DNA from: Gelatoporia subvermispora B
Taxonomy: Eukaryota; Basidiomycota; Agaricomycetes; Polyporales; Gelatoporiaceae
Direction: 5' to 3'
Assembly: GCA_000320605.2 (NCBI GenBank)
Contig: KB445801.1
Span: 379,371 to 443,370, forward strand
DNA: 64,000 nucleotides
Shown here: one piece after another, positions 35,228 through 45,493 of the stretch
Layout: every line of letters starts with the position of its first letter
How positions within the stretch are numbered: position 1 is the stretch's first letter
The notes under the pieces: generated by a model
What the model was told of the DNA's origin: nothing
Seen by the model: only the letters and a program-made list of their open reading frames with translations
Database searches by the model: none
Translations under genes and position numbers: made by a program

Positions 35228-35903
35228 AGTTCAACAGACAAATTGTTCCCGCGAATTTGTCTGCATTTGGGCGGAGAAAAATGAACAGGCGCGCGCGGAC
35301 CTGCTGTGTGTGTGCAAGTACTATCCTTCTCGAGGTTCTCCGAAAGTTAAAGAGCATAACTTCCTGACCCAGCAGAGCTGAATCAGTGTCAAGTAATGGG
35401 TGCGGTCAGCTCTGATATGGTCAAAATTTCGCCTTCCAAATATTGAGACATAATTCGAAATTTATTCCCAGCTCGTTTTATCTCGGGTGACAGTATGCCC
35501 TATATATACTCAGTTCGATCCAAAATAAAATGGGTCAAGAGGCTGTCTGAGGTAGCCAGTTCAGCAGACAAATTGCTCCCGCGAGCTTGTCTGCACTTGG
35601 GCGGAGAAAAGGAACAAGCGCGCGAGTATCTGCCTGTGCGCGGCGTGCAAACACTATCCTTTCCGACGTTCTCCAAAAGTTGAATAGACTCGCTTCCTGG
35701 TCCAGCAGACCTGGATCACTGTACGGATGCGCTCGACTCTGAGATAGTCAAAGTCTCGCTCCCAAATATCGACACATTCGTGATCTCGTTCCAGCTCGAT
35801 CTATTATAAGTTACTGTACGCCCTATACCTACTCAGAGAGGTTGTCTGAGGAAGCCAGGAAATATTTCTCCGAACTTGTGACATTTTGGAGAACCCCGGG
35901 AAG
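35228..35903. repeat. Imperfect tandem repeat, ~300-330 bp unit, 2.1 copies
   Basis: Copy A spans about 35228-35557 and copy B about 35558-35856; a third partial copy runs to about 35903. The start block (cagacaaattgytcccgcga, then ttgtctgca and tgggcggagaaaa) and the end block (gtctgaggwagccag) recur in the same order. Internal matches include actatccttyc, gttctccraaagtt, cttcctg, gatatggtcaaa/gatagtcaaag and ccctatayctactcag. There are many substitutions, so the duplication is old. It ends about 160 bp before the ATG of FolB copy 2. Confidence 0.75.
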
Positions 35904-36059
35904 ACCAGTCTGTGCATGTGCCATGTGCGCGAACGCGCGCCTGCACCCCGCTCGCGAACGCCACCCGCTCAACCCAGGAAGCCGCCGCCTTACCTCCGAC
36001 GCGCGAGGAGGACGTTGCTCGCCGCACTTCATGACGCCGCTCTCCCTCACACACTCACC

Positions 36060-36952
36060 ATGTCGCTCGACGACGCCTCCTCCGACGTGATTTACCTCTC
36101 CTCCCTCGCCCTCTCCGCCAACATCGGGCCCGACCGCTGGGGCCGCCCACGCACCCAGCCACTCTCGCTCAGCGTCGCGATCCACCTACGCGATGCCGCG
36201 CTCTGTCCATCACCTAGACCCAGCTACAGCTCCGTCACCGACAGTAGCGGGGGCCTGGACGCGTCGGCGTGCGCGGGCGCCCTCGCAGAGGATATTATAG
36301 CGATGTGCGAGAAGCCGAGCACGAAATGGGACAGCGCGGCAGTGCTCGCAATGGGAGTCGCGCTGCTCGCGGCGCACCGCACGGAGGGCCGCGCGCGCGA
36401 GCTGCGCGTCACCGTAAGTGCGCCAGAGGCCGTCCCACTCGCGAAAGAGTACGCGGTCGAGTTCATCGGATACGCACAGGCGCTCGGCTCGCAGCAGACG
36501 AAGAGCACCGGAAGCAGGGTCAAAGTGCGCGTACGCGATTTGGTTATCCCGGCAGTCATTGGCACGACGCAGACCGAGCGCGAGGCGAAGCAGCTTGTGG
36601 CGGCCGATATTACGATCTTTGAGAGGCCGTCGCAGGTGCATTTTGCAGATTACCCTATGGTCTTTAACAAGCTGTCTCAGGTATGCCATATGCCATTCGA
36701 TTTGGTGAATGTGAGAGCTGCGAAGGCTAACCGGGTTACCTTGTAAAGAACGCGGAAGTTTCGGAATATACTACCCTGGAGAAATTCGCCCTTGAACTCG
36801 TGAAGGAGATATGTCTCTGGTCAGACGCGATAGAGAAGGTTTCAGTGCGCGTAGCGAAGCCGAGCACTCTCACATCTGAAAATGTGACCGGCGTCCAGAT
36901 ATGCCGGCCAAGAAGTGCGTTTCTGACATCCGGTAAGCTCAGATTTTTATAG
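36060..36952 (+). CDS. Stand-alone dihydroneopterin aldolase, copy 2 (double FolB domain)
   Basis: Paralogue of the gene at 28.9-29.8 kb on the opposite strand. It starts MSLDDASSDVIYLSSLALS, then ANIGPDRWGRPRTQPLSLS (first FolB-like domain), then VKVRVRDLVIPAVIGTTQ and REAKQLVAADITIF (second domain), and after one intron at the same position YTTLEKFALELVKEIC and VSVRVAKPSTL with the catalytic-type Lys, ending RPRSAFLTSG. The 3' end is ambiguous: reading on gives TAG at 36950, while a good GTAAGC donor would splice to a TGA at 36995-36997. The gene is very GC-rich in exon 1 (36060-36560), more than its flanks. The leader overlaps the end of a tandem repeat. Confidence 0.8.
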
Positions 36953-36997
36953 CATGTTTATCGACGATTTATAACGCCATTGCTTGCTGCAGCTTGA

Positions 36998-37660
36998 TAC
37001 TCCTCAACTTTTCGCACACTTCTCGTCCGCTGCGCGGCACCATTCAGACATATTTATACCCTTAGAACTCTACATTCTATCAATCAATGATCTCAACCTC
37101 AACCTACCCTTGCTCATCACATCGCGGCTTTCTTGACTTTCGCTTATTCTCCGGAATTACACAGACTAGTGCAGTAAACTGTATCTAGTCGATAGCATTT
37201 GTTGGCACAGAAGTAAATTGACAGAATGGACAGAAACAATTGCGTTCTACCAAATCGACGCTGTTTACATACAATACGATATCAAGCACACAACAAAAAA
37301 GAATACACGGTAGGGATAATCAGAAACGATTCCCAATGAGGCAAATTAAGGCGCATGTTGGTTTCCCCGCTCGCACACCGGCGAGGGGTACTTATCCCGG
37401 GGACCACGGAAAGGTCTGCGCCAGGACGGAGACAAGAAGCTCCGCCCTCCCCCGGGGGACTCACCTTGTACACTATCCCGCGGCGAGTAGGCTGCCAACG
37501 AGCATTTTCCTTCGGGCGTGCTCAGCGCGTCTGTCGCACGAGCAAGGGACAAGTCAGTGATGGTCGACGAACGGAGTGGGGGCGACGAACCTAGGACGGG
37601 GTCCCAGAGAAGCGTTAGGTGTTCAGTCGCCGCCTTCAGTCGCCACCAACACTCTTGGAA
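36998..37660. other. Downstream of FolB copy 2, no gene
   Basis: No supportable coding region. The second half grades into repeat-rich sequence. Confidence 0.35.
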
Positions 37661-37669
37661 GTGTCTCGC

Positions 37670-37895
37670 GTACGACCTCTTCTGTGCGCGCCGTTGGGCG
37701 GGCTTGACGCACGATGTCTTCTGCTTTCTGTGCGTGCCATCGAGCACCTTTGACGCACTACCTTTCCGGTCTTCTGTGCACGCCGTTGGACGATCTTCAC
37801 GCACAATTGCTTCGTTCTTCTGTGCGAGCCGTTGGGCAGCCTTCGCGCACAATTGCTTCTGTCTTCACGCGAGCCGTTTGGGCAGTCTTCGCACG
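37670..37895. repeat. Degenerate minisatellite A, ~45-50 bp unit
   Basis: About five imperfect units built from cttctgtgcgcgccgttggg followed by a variable part and cgcacaattgcttc. Examples start near 37677, 37728, 37773, 37819 and 37859. Units differ by substitutions and small indels. Confidence 0.7.
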
Positions 37896-37899
37896 CCCT

Positions 37900-38665
37900 T
37901 GAGGGTTGCCGCCAGAATATTAAAGGTGGGGTGTCGCCAGAGATCTTGAGTGCCGCCAGAGATCTTGAAGGTTGCCGGAGGTGATCGCCCAGAGTCTTGA
38001 GGTGCCGCCAGAGATCTTGAAGGTTGCCAGAAGACGTCGCCCAGAGTCTTGAGGCACCGCCAGATATCTTGAGGATGTTGCCAGATGACCTTGAGGACCT
38101 TGAATGTCGCCAGAGAGCTGGAAGGTCGCCGTGGGTCTTGAGGGTCGCTAGAGGGTGTCGCCAGAGATCTTGAGTGGTCGCCATAGAAACCTTGGAGTGC
38201 CGCCGGAGCTGTCGCAGTCGCCAGAGGTCTTGACGATGTTGCCGTGGGTCTTCAAGATGTCGCCCGAGGCCTTGAATGTCGTCGAAGATCTTGAGAGGTC
38301 GCCAGAGAAATCTTGAGGTGCCGCCGAAGATCTTGAGAGGTCGCCAGGTCTTGAGGTGTCGCCAAATACCTTAAAATGTCGCCAGAGAGATCTTGAGGCT
38401 ATGCCGACAATCTTGAGAGGTCGCCAGAACCTTGAGGTGCCGCCACAGATCTTGAGCGTCGCTGTAGCCTTGAAGATGTCGCCAGGGTGTCTTGAGTATT
38501 TCGCCAGATATCTTGAGAGTGTCGCCACAATCTTCGATCGCCAGAGGTCTTGAAGTTGGAGCCTTGCCGTTGGCTTGAGGACGTCGCCAAGTATCTTGAG
38601 GTGTCGCCAGAATATCTTGAGGTATCGCCGGCGTTCTTGCTGTGCCGCACTCTTGAGTTACCGTC
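37900..38665. repeat. Degenerate minisatellite B, ~20 bp unit
   Basis: Some 30 or more imperfect copies of gtcgccagagatcttgag and close variants (tgccgccagagatcttgaag, gtcgccagaggtcttga). On the minus strand the unit reads as LKISGD, giving long but probably non-genic open frames. It begins right after minisatellite A. Confidence 0.85.
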
Positions 38666-40408
38666 GGACGACGTTGAAGCCTTACCACACTCTTATTGAT
38701 GCTGCCAAGCCGCCCTGAAGACGGTGTATGTATTGAACGTTGCAGTCGAAACGAGCCGTAGCTGGGCGGCGCCGTTCTAGCAGCGGAGAATGCGACCTCC
38801 CGTGAGCGGGGCGCAGAAGGCTGGGGGACATCTAAGTGGGAGTAGGCCCTCTTTTATCCTCGGGGACCAGCGTCTACGGGCCGCCTTACGCAGTGTGGCC
38901 ACAGCGATAACAATCAGCAAAACTCCGTGGGTCAACAGATCTGGAGCATAAGCATCAGGCGTGGCAACCGGCGAAATAGCGTTCTTGATGGACCCACCAG
39001 CGCGCAGCCGCTTCGCGGCCAACCATAATTGCCATACCAGGCAAGTCACTCGGAACAAGAGGCTCAAGAGTAACTTCCCGCAGCGCTGGAACGTTCTAAT
39101 CGAGCTTCCATTTTTCCCTGGGGAGTCATCTTGTCTTAATCCGTATCGTGAAGCACACCGCCCAGATCCTTGTAGAGCGTCGCCGTTTGAATGTTGCGCC
39201 TCGTTGCGGGCGAAGCAGGGCCGTGGCCGCAGCCGGGCAGGGCACATGCCACACGGGCCAACTTCGCGCGACGGACCCTGTGCGGATGATTCACCCCCTG
39301 CAGAATTTCTCGTGCGCGAATTGGCTCCTGCGAGCGGCCGCCCCTCGAGGGTGCTTCGCAGCGCGCCAGCTGGCGGAGGCCGTGTATTTTCCGCGTGGAC
39401 TATGTCCGCATTTGCTCTCGATTGGCCCTCAAGTCGCGAGACTGGGGCCGGCACCCCCGCAAAGCGCATCATGCGGATGATAGAGTTCATATCGATTGCG
39501 AGAAGCGTGGGAGGGGATTTCATCGGGGGTGTATTCCGGGTGCTTCCCAAGCGTTGTGGCCAGAAACGGACGCGTGGGACGCGGAGCAGCGTCGCGTCTT
39601 CTGCGGTTGCGCGGTCACGTGATGTTTCCTCCTCATCTCACCTTCTGACCACCAACTGTGGCAGGATGCGCTGACAAGGTCCCTCCTTTTACACCACTGG
39701 AAATATGTGTTTAAATGTTTCTCCAAGCAGCTTCCATACTATATGAACCTTCCGGATGGCCAGAATAGGGAACCAGACCGACATTCGGGCAATTCCTGTA
39801 ATGTTGCATCCCGCCACATCTCGTTTCTAGTCGAAAGTACGCACATGAGCCAGCATTTGCATTTATATCGTCTGCTTATATCTCCCAGAGGAAATCGAGA
39901 GGGCGGCCACATTGACAGGACGTAGAGGGACTTGGCTGAGGGGGCTGATATGGAGGTGTGGCTCGAAATGTCCGATGCTGTGTAGAGGATGTTACAGTGC
40001 GTCAGCTTTCAGGGCGAATCATAATTTCTCAGCTCTCACGTTAAACGTCTCAGAATATGCAAACTGCCAGACACAGCGTAGCCGCGTACAGCAATGCCAC
40101 ACCTACGCCGTAACGCCACACCTGCAGAACATCGGCATCTATCTATGGAAACGCTCTGCAGGTCGAGACGAGATCACGGGTTGTATCATCGGATACGTTA
40201 GTGTGTTCTCTAAGGCCTGATCGATGGTCTTGCCCAGTAGGATCGTGGTCCAGCTTGGAGTCTTACAACATGATCGGAACGCTGTAACGATGTGGTCACA
40301 CTCTGCGACATCACTCGCGCATAGCTGAAGGCCATCTCGCGTATGAGATACGGCTTCAAAAACTCCGTGGGGAAGTAAACTAGAGAGTGCAAGAATAACT
40401 ATTATCAG
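38666..40408. other. No confident gene; long overlapping frames on both strands
   Basis: Between 38777 and 39674 both strands stay open for over 700 bp (minus 38777-39550, plus 38961-39674) in locally GC-rich sequence. The minus frame has two hydrophobic stretches (LLLSLLFRVTCLVWQLWL; LLTHGVLLIVIAVATL). No family is recognised and both frames may be chance. 39680-40408 shows nothing. Confidence 0.3.
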
Positions 40409-41548
40409 CTATGAGCTCGGCAGACACGCGAATGGCAAGTCGCCGAGCCTCTCCATGACGGCCTGTTGCACAGAGGCACTGACATCCAGCTTAGTCGTTG
40501 CGCTGATCACAGTGACGCTCGCGAAGCACCCTGCAGAAACAACGCTAGCCTCCGAGGGCAGGTGGGTGGTCCCGCAAGTCTGGACGTCCGTTACGAATGG
40601 GTTCCGTATGAGCCGGGAGAATACCCATTGGAAAGAACTGGCGTCCGGGCAACTGTCGATCGCAGCGAAGTTCACGTTGACGGTAACGCCATCGGGGAGT
40701 AGCGGCGCTAGTCCGCTGGATGCGATAGTCTGGACGAAGTACGTGGTGAGTTCGGCGTATACACGGGCTGCAAGGGTTGATGTTGAGTCCGGGTCGCTGT
40801 CCAGCGTGGTGTACGACACTTGCGAGCCTGTCATGCCAGAGAAGGCAGCTGATGGTATGCCCTCTGTAGCAGCCTCACATGCAGCACCTCTTAAGACAAA
40901 TGAGAGTCAGGGCTATATCACGTCAAGCTATGGGAGATCGTACACGGTACCCGAGAAGATAGCTGCAATCCCAAGGTTGTTTCCAACGTTGGGTCCGCTC
41001 ACAACGAAGTCCGGACTAGAGCCGCCAAAGAACTGTGGCGCCAAAGTCTGGATGCCAAAGCGCGCCGCATCCACTCTGAGGAACGAGTGAGTGAATGCCA
41101 CATTTATAAGTACTGACACTCACGGGTATCCATTTACATAGTTTAAGTGGGCTAAATCGCGTAGATCAGACTCCAAGTAATGTGGTACTGCACAGTACTA
41201 ACGATCAGACACGTTGAAGCCCTCCGCAGGTGAACCCGCAGGACACGTATCGAACTCGCAAGGTTCGGTAAGAGGCGTCGGAGTCTTCGACAATGAACCA
41301 GTGCCGGACTGATTTGCTGCAGGAGCAGATATCACAGCCTACGGAGTGCGATTTACTGTAAGTCTAAGTTTGCCAAGATATTGAGCTGGGGAACGTACAT
41401 CAAGTCCGATACTCGTCAACGACTCGTACTGTGCGCGAATGTTGGCTGTCGCCCAGCCGTCGTCATTCGTTAAGATTATGTTCTGCGCATATCTGGCGAC
41501 AGAGTCGAATGCAGGGGCGAGCACCAGGAGGAGGCCGCTGCCACGCAT
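40409..41548 (-). CDS. Secreted SurE-like phosphatase, copy 2
   Basis: SurE-family enzyme. MRGSGLLLVLAPAFDSVARY is a hydrophobic leader with Ala-rich end before AQNIILTNDDGWATANIR (Asp-Asp metal site). Later blocks are SAPANQSGTGSLS, EPCEFDTCPAGSPAEGFN, QTLAPQFFGGSSPDFVV, SGPNVGNNLGIAAIFSGTV (the Asn ligand in SGPN), GAACEAATEGIPSAAFSG, VQTCGTTHLPSEA and the end DLPFACLPSS. The splice pattern matches copies 1 and 3. Its upstream region shares a conserved block with copy 3. All metal-site residues appear intact. Secretion is inferred from the leader. Confidence 0.87.
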
Positions 41549-42140
41549 CGTTGCTGCAGAGGTAGATCCCAAGCAAGGGGAGCAGGGCCGTACGACGTCT
41601 TACATCGCTTAAAGTACGATTCGCAAGCGCTAACGCCCTGAAAGTTCAGGTTGTCAAGCTCGGACGGCGCCTCGTGGACTCGTGCACCTTGCTTTCGGAC
41701 TGCACGACGAGATGCAGAGAAGGGGTGTCCCTGGATTATATACGCGATGTTACGAGGGACTCATGAGCTCGTCAGCTTATTCAAGTCCCAAGAGCTCAAC
41801 GACCAGGGGGGCATAAAAGGTCGTCAGTCTGAGAGGAAGAAGTCGGTGTGGACAATCACGGCGCTGGAATTGATCGATTCAGCGAAGGCGGGAGGATCTT
41901 TCTCGCGAGGCGCACAGATAAGATAAGATTGATCATGAGCTGTGGCCTGTGGAACCGCTGCCAGAGGCTATACTTCGCCTGTAACTGAATGCACCGGGAA
42001 ATTTGTGCATACAATATTCGTACATGTCAAGTCGAAATGCAGATCCATTTCGCAGTAATGGAATGCCGAAGGATTTGTGTCCATGCGAGATACTTTATAA
42101 ATTCTCAATAGAAAAGTGTAGCGATACAGACCACGACCTA
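41549..42140. other. Promoter of SurE copy 2 / 3' flank of copy 3
   Basis: No gene. Contains the conserved GATA-bearing block annotated separately, and a 5' leader (tcttacatcgcttaaag) that resembles the leader of copy 3. Confidence 0.5.
41888..41930. promoter_or_regulatory. Conserved promoter block with tandem GATA sites, SurE copy 2
   Basis: A 43-bp block that starts gcgggaggatctt and ends gataagataagatt at 41917-41930, about 340 bp upstream of the copy 2 ATG. It matches 43567-43609 at about 39 of 43 positions, and both GATAAG elements are identical. GATAAG is the core site of AreA/NIT2 and SreA-type GATA factors. Confidence 0.6.
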
Positions 42141-43267
42141 TCAACTCGGTAGGCACGAGAATGGCAGACTGTTCAGAGTGTCCATGACAGTCTGCTGTAC
42201 GGAGGCTGCGACATCCACCTTGAGCGCTGCGTCCATGGCGGTGACACTCGCGAAACACCCTGCAGAGAGCACACTGGACTCTGGGGGCAGCTGCTTGCTC
42301 CCGCATGTCAGGATGTCCGTCGGTAGTGGGTTCCAGATCAGCCGCGAGAACACCCATTGGAAGGCACTAGCGTCCGTACAATTATCGATCGCAGCGAAGT
42401 TCACATGGACGGTGATATCATTGGGGAGCAGTGGCGTCGATCCGCTCGACGTAATGGTTTGGACCAAGTGCGTGGCGAGTTCTGCATATATGCGCGCCGC
42501 AAGAGTGGACGCCGAATCTGGCTCGCTGTCCAGCGTCGTAAACGACACTTGTGAGCCGCTCACGCCAGAGATGGAAGCAGACGGAAAGCCCTCTAAGGCA
42601 GCCTCGCAGGCTGCGCCTCTAAATAAGGCACATCAGAACTGCGTCATGTCAAATTGTGGGAGAACGTACACGGTGCCGGAGAAAATAGCTGCAATACTCA
42701 GGTCGCTCCCAATGTTCGGTCCGCTAACGACGAAATCTGGACCAGAGCCCCCGAAGAACTCCGGCGCCAACTTCTGAATGCCAAAGCGCACAGCGTCCAC
42801 TCTGCATCGATGAGTGGACGATACACCTCGCTAGTCGTGTGACTTACGGGAATCCGTTCACGTAGTTGATGTGCGCTGTGTGGCAGGGATCAGACACCGC
42901 GCCCTATAAAATCAAGCTATACTAACGATCGGAGACGTTGGAACCCTCTGCGGGTGATCCCGCAGGGCAGGTATCAAATTCGCAAGATTCGGTGAGAGGT
43001 GTCGGGGTGCTGGATAGTGATCCAGTGCCAGACTCATTTTCAGCTGGCGCCGATAACACTACCTACAGACCGCAATGGCAGGTGAAGATGGCCATGAAGC
43101 TGTATGAAGGAACATACATCGAATCCGGCACTCGTAAGTGATTCGAACTGTGCGCGGATATTAGCCGTGGCCCAGCCGTCATCGTTCGTCAGGACTATGT
43201 TCTGGGCATAACCAACGAGACCGTATGTCGCAGTAACGAAAGCAAAGAATAGACGATCGCGCATCAT
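42141..43267 (-). CDS. Secreted SurE-like phosphatase, copy 3
   Basis: Closest relative of copy 2 and in direct tandem with it. MMRDRLFFAFVTATYGLVGY is the signal-like leader, then AQNIVLTNDDGWATANIR (metal site), SAPAENESGTGSLS, ESCEFDTCPAGSPAEGSN, GIQKLAPEFFGGSGPDFVV, SGPNIGSDLSIAAIFSGTV, GAACEAALEGFPSASISG, ILTCGSKQLPPESSV and the end SLPFSCLPS plus TGA. SGPN keeps the metal-site Asn, but the following NN of copies 1 and 2 is SD here. Two ATGs are adjacent (43267, 43264). Its 5' flank is shared with the branched-chain aminotransferase gene on the other strand. Confidence 0.87.
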
Positions 43268-43744
43268 CGCTAAGGAGGTGGGTCCCGAGCAAGGGAAAAG
43301 GCCCCGTTCAGCGGCTTACATCGTTTTAAGGATCCTTTCTCGTGTGTGAACACCAGTGGAGCTCGGATGATGATCATGCAGTAGTCAGTACTTGATGGCC
43401 GTCCGTGCTCATAGCTTCGACAATACGAAGAAAGCTAAAAGGAGAATCGGAAGTTCTTCTTGCACTCACGATGTCAGAGGACTTCGTTAGCCTTGTCCCA
43501 CATATGCCAACATAGCGGAAAATATCGAAGTGGACTTGACGGGAACAAATCACGGCCGATGAAGTTGCGGGAGGATCTTGCTCGCGTGGCGCATCGATAA
43601 GATAAGATTGCCCAAAATTTGTCTGTTCTACCACTAGCCTATGTCTAGCGCCCATATAGTGACTCCAAGGAACATTTCGTCCCTCCTTCCATTGCCCTCC
43701 CTTTCTTCCGAACGCGTAACGACTTACCTCTCTAGAAAACAAAA
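43268..43744. other. Divergent promoter, SurE copy 3 / branched-chain aminotransferase
   Basis: 477-bp gap between a minus-strand and a plus-strand start codon. It contains the GATA block and a C/T-rich run just before the aminotransferase ATG (ctccctttcttcc near 43695). Confidence 0.5.
43567..43609. promoter_or_regulatory. Conserved promoter block with tandem GATA sites, SurE copy 3
   Basis: Partner of the block at 41888-41930. It lies about 300 bp upstream of the copy 3 ATG and 136 bp upstream of the aminotransferase ATG, so it could serve either gene. Tandem gataagataag occupies 43596-43606. Confidence 0.6.
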
Positions 43745-45493
43745 ATGACACAAGTTCACGTCAACGGCATCGCGAATGGCAGCGCCGTTACCTCCAAGGC
43801 AAACGGAGATGCGCACCGGGCGCCGCTGGATGTGCGTTTGGCCACTTACACCTATTGCGCGAGTTATTCATTATACAACTACGATACAGGCGTCGCGCTT
43901 GCGCATCAACGTGGCCGACGCGCAGAAGACCGTGCCTCCTCCGGAAGAGCTGGTGTTCGGGAAGGTGAGCAGCTACGACCTATCACCATGTCCGGGGGTG
44001 GGCCTATTATGCTCGGAATCGACCATTGCTCGACCCAAAGACTGCGACAGTCTGATATGCAATTCCAACTTTGAAACTCTCTACGGTGTCATATTGACTG
44101 GGTGTGGCGTCGTAGAGGATCGGCAGCCAGCGCTTCCTTGCTTCGCGGCTTCTCTATGACGTTTAGACCACTGCGCCACCGGTCCATCCCTCTTGAGACG
44201 AGCGGAAGGCTGACATCGACGCGAATGTGCAGACATACACCGACCACATGCTTGTTGTCTCCCATGACCCCGTGACAGGCTGGTCGGACCCGGAGATCAA
44301 GCCGTACGGTCCTCTGAGCATCGACCCCGCAAGCTCTGTCTTCCAGTATGGTACGAGCTGCTTCGAGGGTATGAAGGTACGTGGAGGATGCAACATGTCT
44401 CGCATGCAGAGCTGACACGCAACTGCAGGCGTACCTCGGACCCGATGGCAAGGCTAGGCTATTCCGTCCGGAGCAGAACATGGCGCGTCTGAAGAGGTCT
44501 GCTGAGCGTCTTGCGCTGCCGGTGAGCAAGAACCTCGCATTCGAGTGTGCCAGCACTCTAACATGCGTTTTACGCTAGCCTTTCGACGAGCAGGAGGTGC
44601 TGAAGCTCATCAAGCAACTCGTTGCCACCGAGGCTCGCTGGATCCCCGCGCTCAAGGGCCACAGCCTGTACATCCGGCCCACAATCATCGGAACCCGTCC
44701 ATGTGAGCGACGTTTGAATTTTTGTTTGAGTTCGTGTTCTCAAATCAATCGCAGCAATCGGGGTGCACGCCTCGGACCATGCGGTCCTGTTCGTCATCAT
44801 GAGCCCCACGGGCCCATACTTCCGCACCGGCGCCAAGGCCGTCTCTCTCCTCGCTATCAACGACTCTGTGCGTTCGTGGCCGGGAGGCACTGGTGGCCAC
44901 AAGGTCGCGACGAATTACTCGCCGACGTTCAAGCCCCAGGAGTACGCGGAGAAACTCGGCTACCAACAGGTCCTGTGGCTGATCGGCGAGAAGATCACCG
45001 AGGTCGGCGCGATGAACTTCTTCGTCGTTGTCCGGCGCGAGGACGGTGGTGAGTAGCCAGAAATATGAATGATAGCATGCGCTGATGGGGGCCGGCTTGT
45101 TTCGCAGACTTGGACGTCTTCACCCCGCCCCTGGACGGCACCATCCTCCCCGGTATCACCCGCCAGTCCGTCCTTACGCTGGCCGCTGCGCACCCCTCGC
45201 GCGCCGTCCTCCCCGGCCTTCCGGAGTCGGTCAAGCTGCACGCGCACGAGCGTGAGCTCACCATGACCGACCTCAAGGCGTGGGCGGCTGAGGGCCGCCT
45301 CTTGGAGGCCTTCGGCACGGGCACTGCCGCGATCATCGCGGGCATTGGTCGCATTGGCTTTGAGGGCAAGGACATCCTTCTCCCCGAGCACGAGGGAAGC
45401 TTGGGCCCCGTCGGCAAGGCACTGTTCGAGCACGTTACTGCCATTCAGGAAGGTCGCGTGGAGTGGGAGGATTGGGGTGTCGTCTGCGAGTAG
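43745..45493 (+). CDS. Branched-chain amino-acid aminotransferase
   Basis: Fold-type IV PLP enzyme that interconverts Leu/Ile/Val and their 2-oxo acids with glutamate as partner. The start is MTQVHVNGIANGS, then ASRLRINVADAQKTVPPPEE, VFGKTYTDHMLVVSHD, YGPLSIDPASSVFQYGTSCF and EGMKAYLGPDG, NMARLKRSAERLALP, LYIRPTIIGT, AVSLLAINDSVRSWPGGTGG and HKVATNYSPT (active-site Lys in HKVATNY), QQVLWLIGEKITEVGAMNFF, and LDGTILPGITRQSVLTLA. It ends VEWEDWGVVCE. Six short introns; the one at 43965-44232 is 268 bp and carries a tRNA-like relic. Length of about 385 residues is normal. No clear mitochondrial leader, so a cytosolic form is possible. Confidence 0.95.
44101..44186 (-). repeat. tRNA-like relic inside an intron
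   Basis: On the minus strand the sequence begins GGACCGG and then TGGCGCAGTGG, a perfect pol III A box, and 60 bp later a decayed B-box-like GATCCTCTACGACGCC. The acceptor arms do not pair, so it is not a working tRNA. A decayed tRNA or a tRNA-derived SINE is possible. It lies antisense within an aminotransferase intron. Confidence 0.35.

Noticed and set aside
37636..38184. 182-codon minus-strand frame with LKISGD-like repeats as a gene
   Set aside because: The frame arises from the minisatellite unit being near a multiple of three; units drift in length and frame, and there is no conserved end or domain.
37900..38665. CRISPR-like array
   Set aside because: Units are contiguous and variable with no unique spacers; this is a eukaryotic minisatellite.
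40455..41090. Plus-strand frames across the SurE copies (also 42178-42777 and 24283-24873)
   Set aside because: They mirror each other because the paralogous minus-strand exons are similar; the minus strand carries the SurE motifs.
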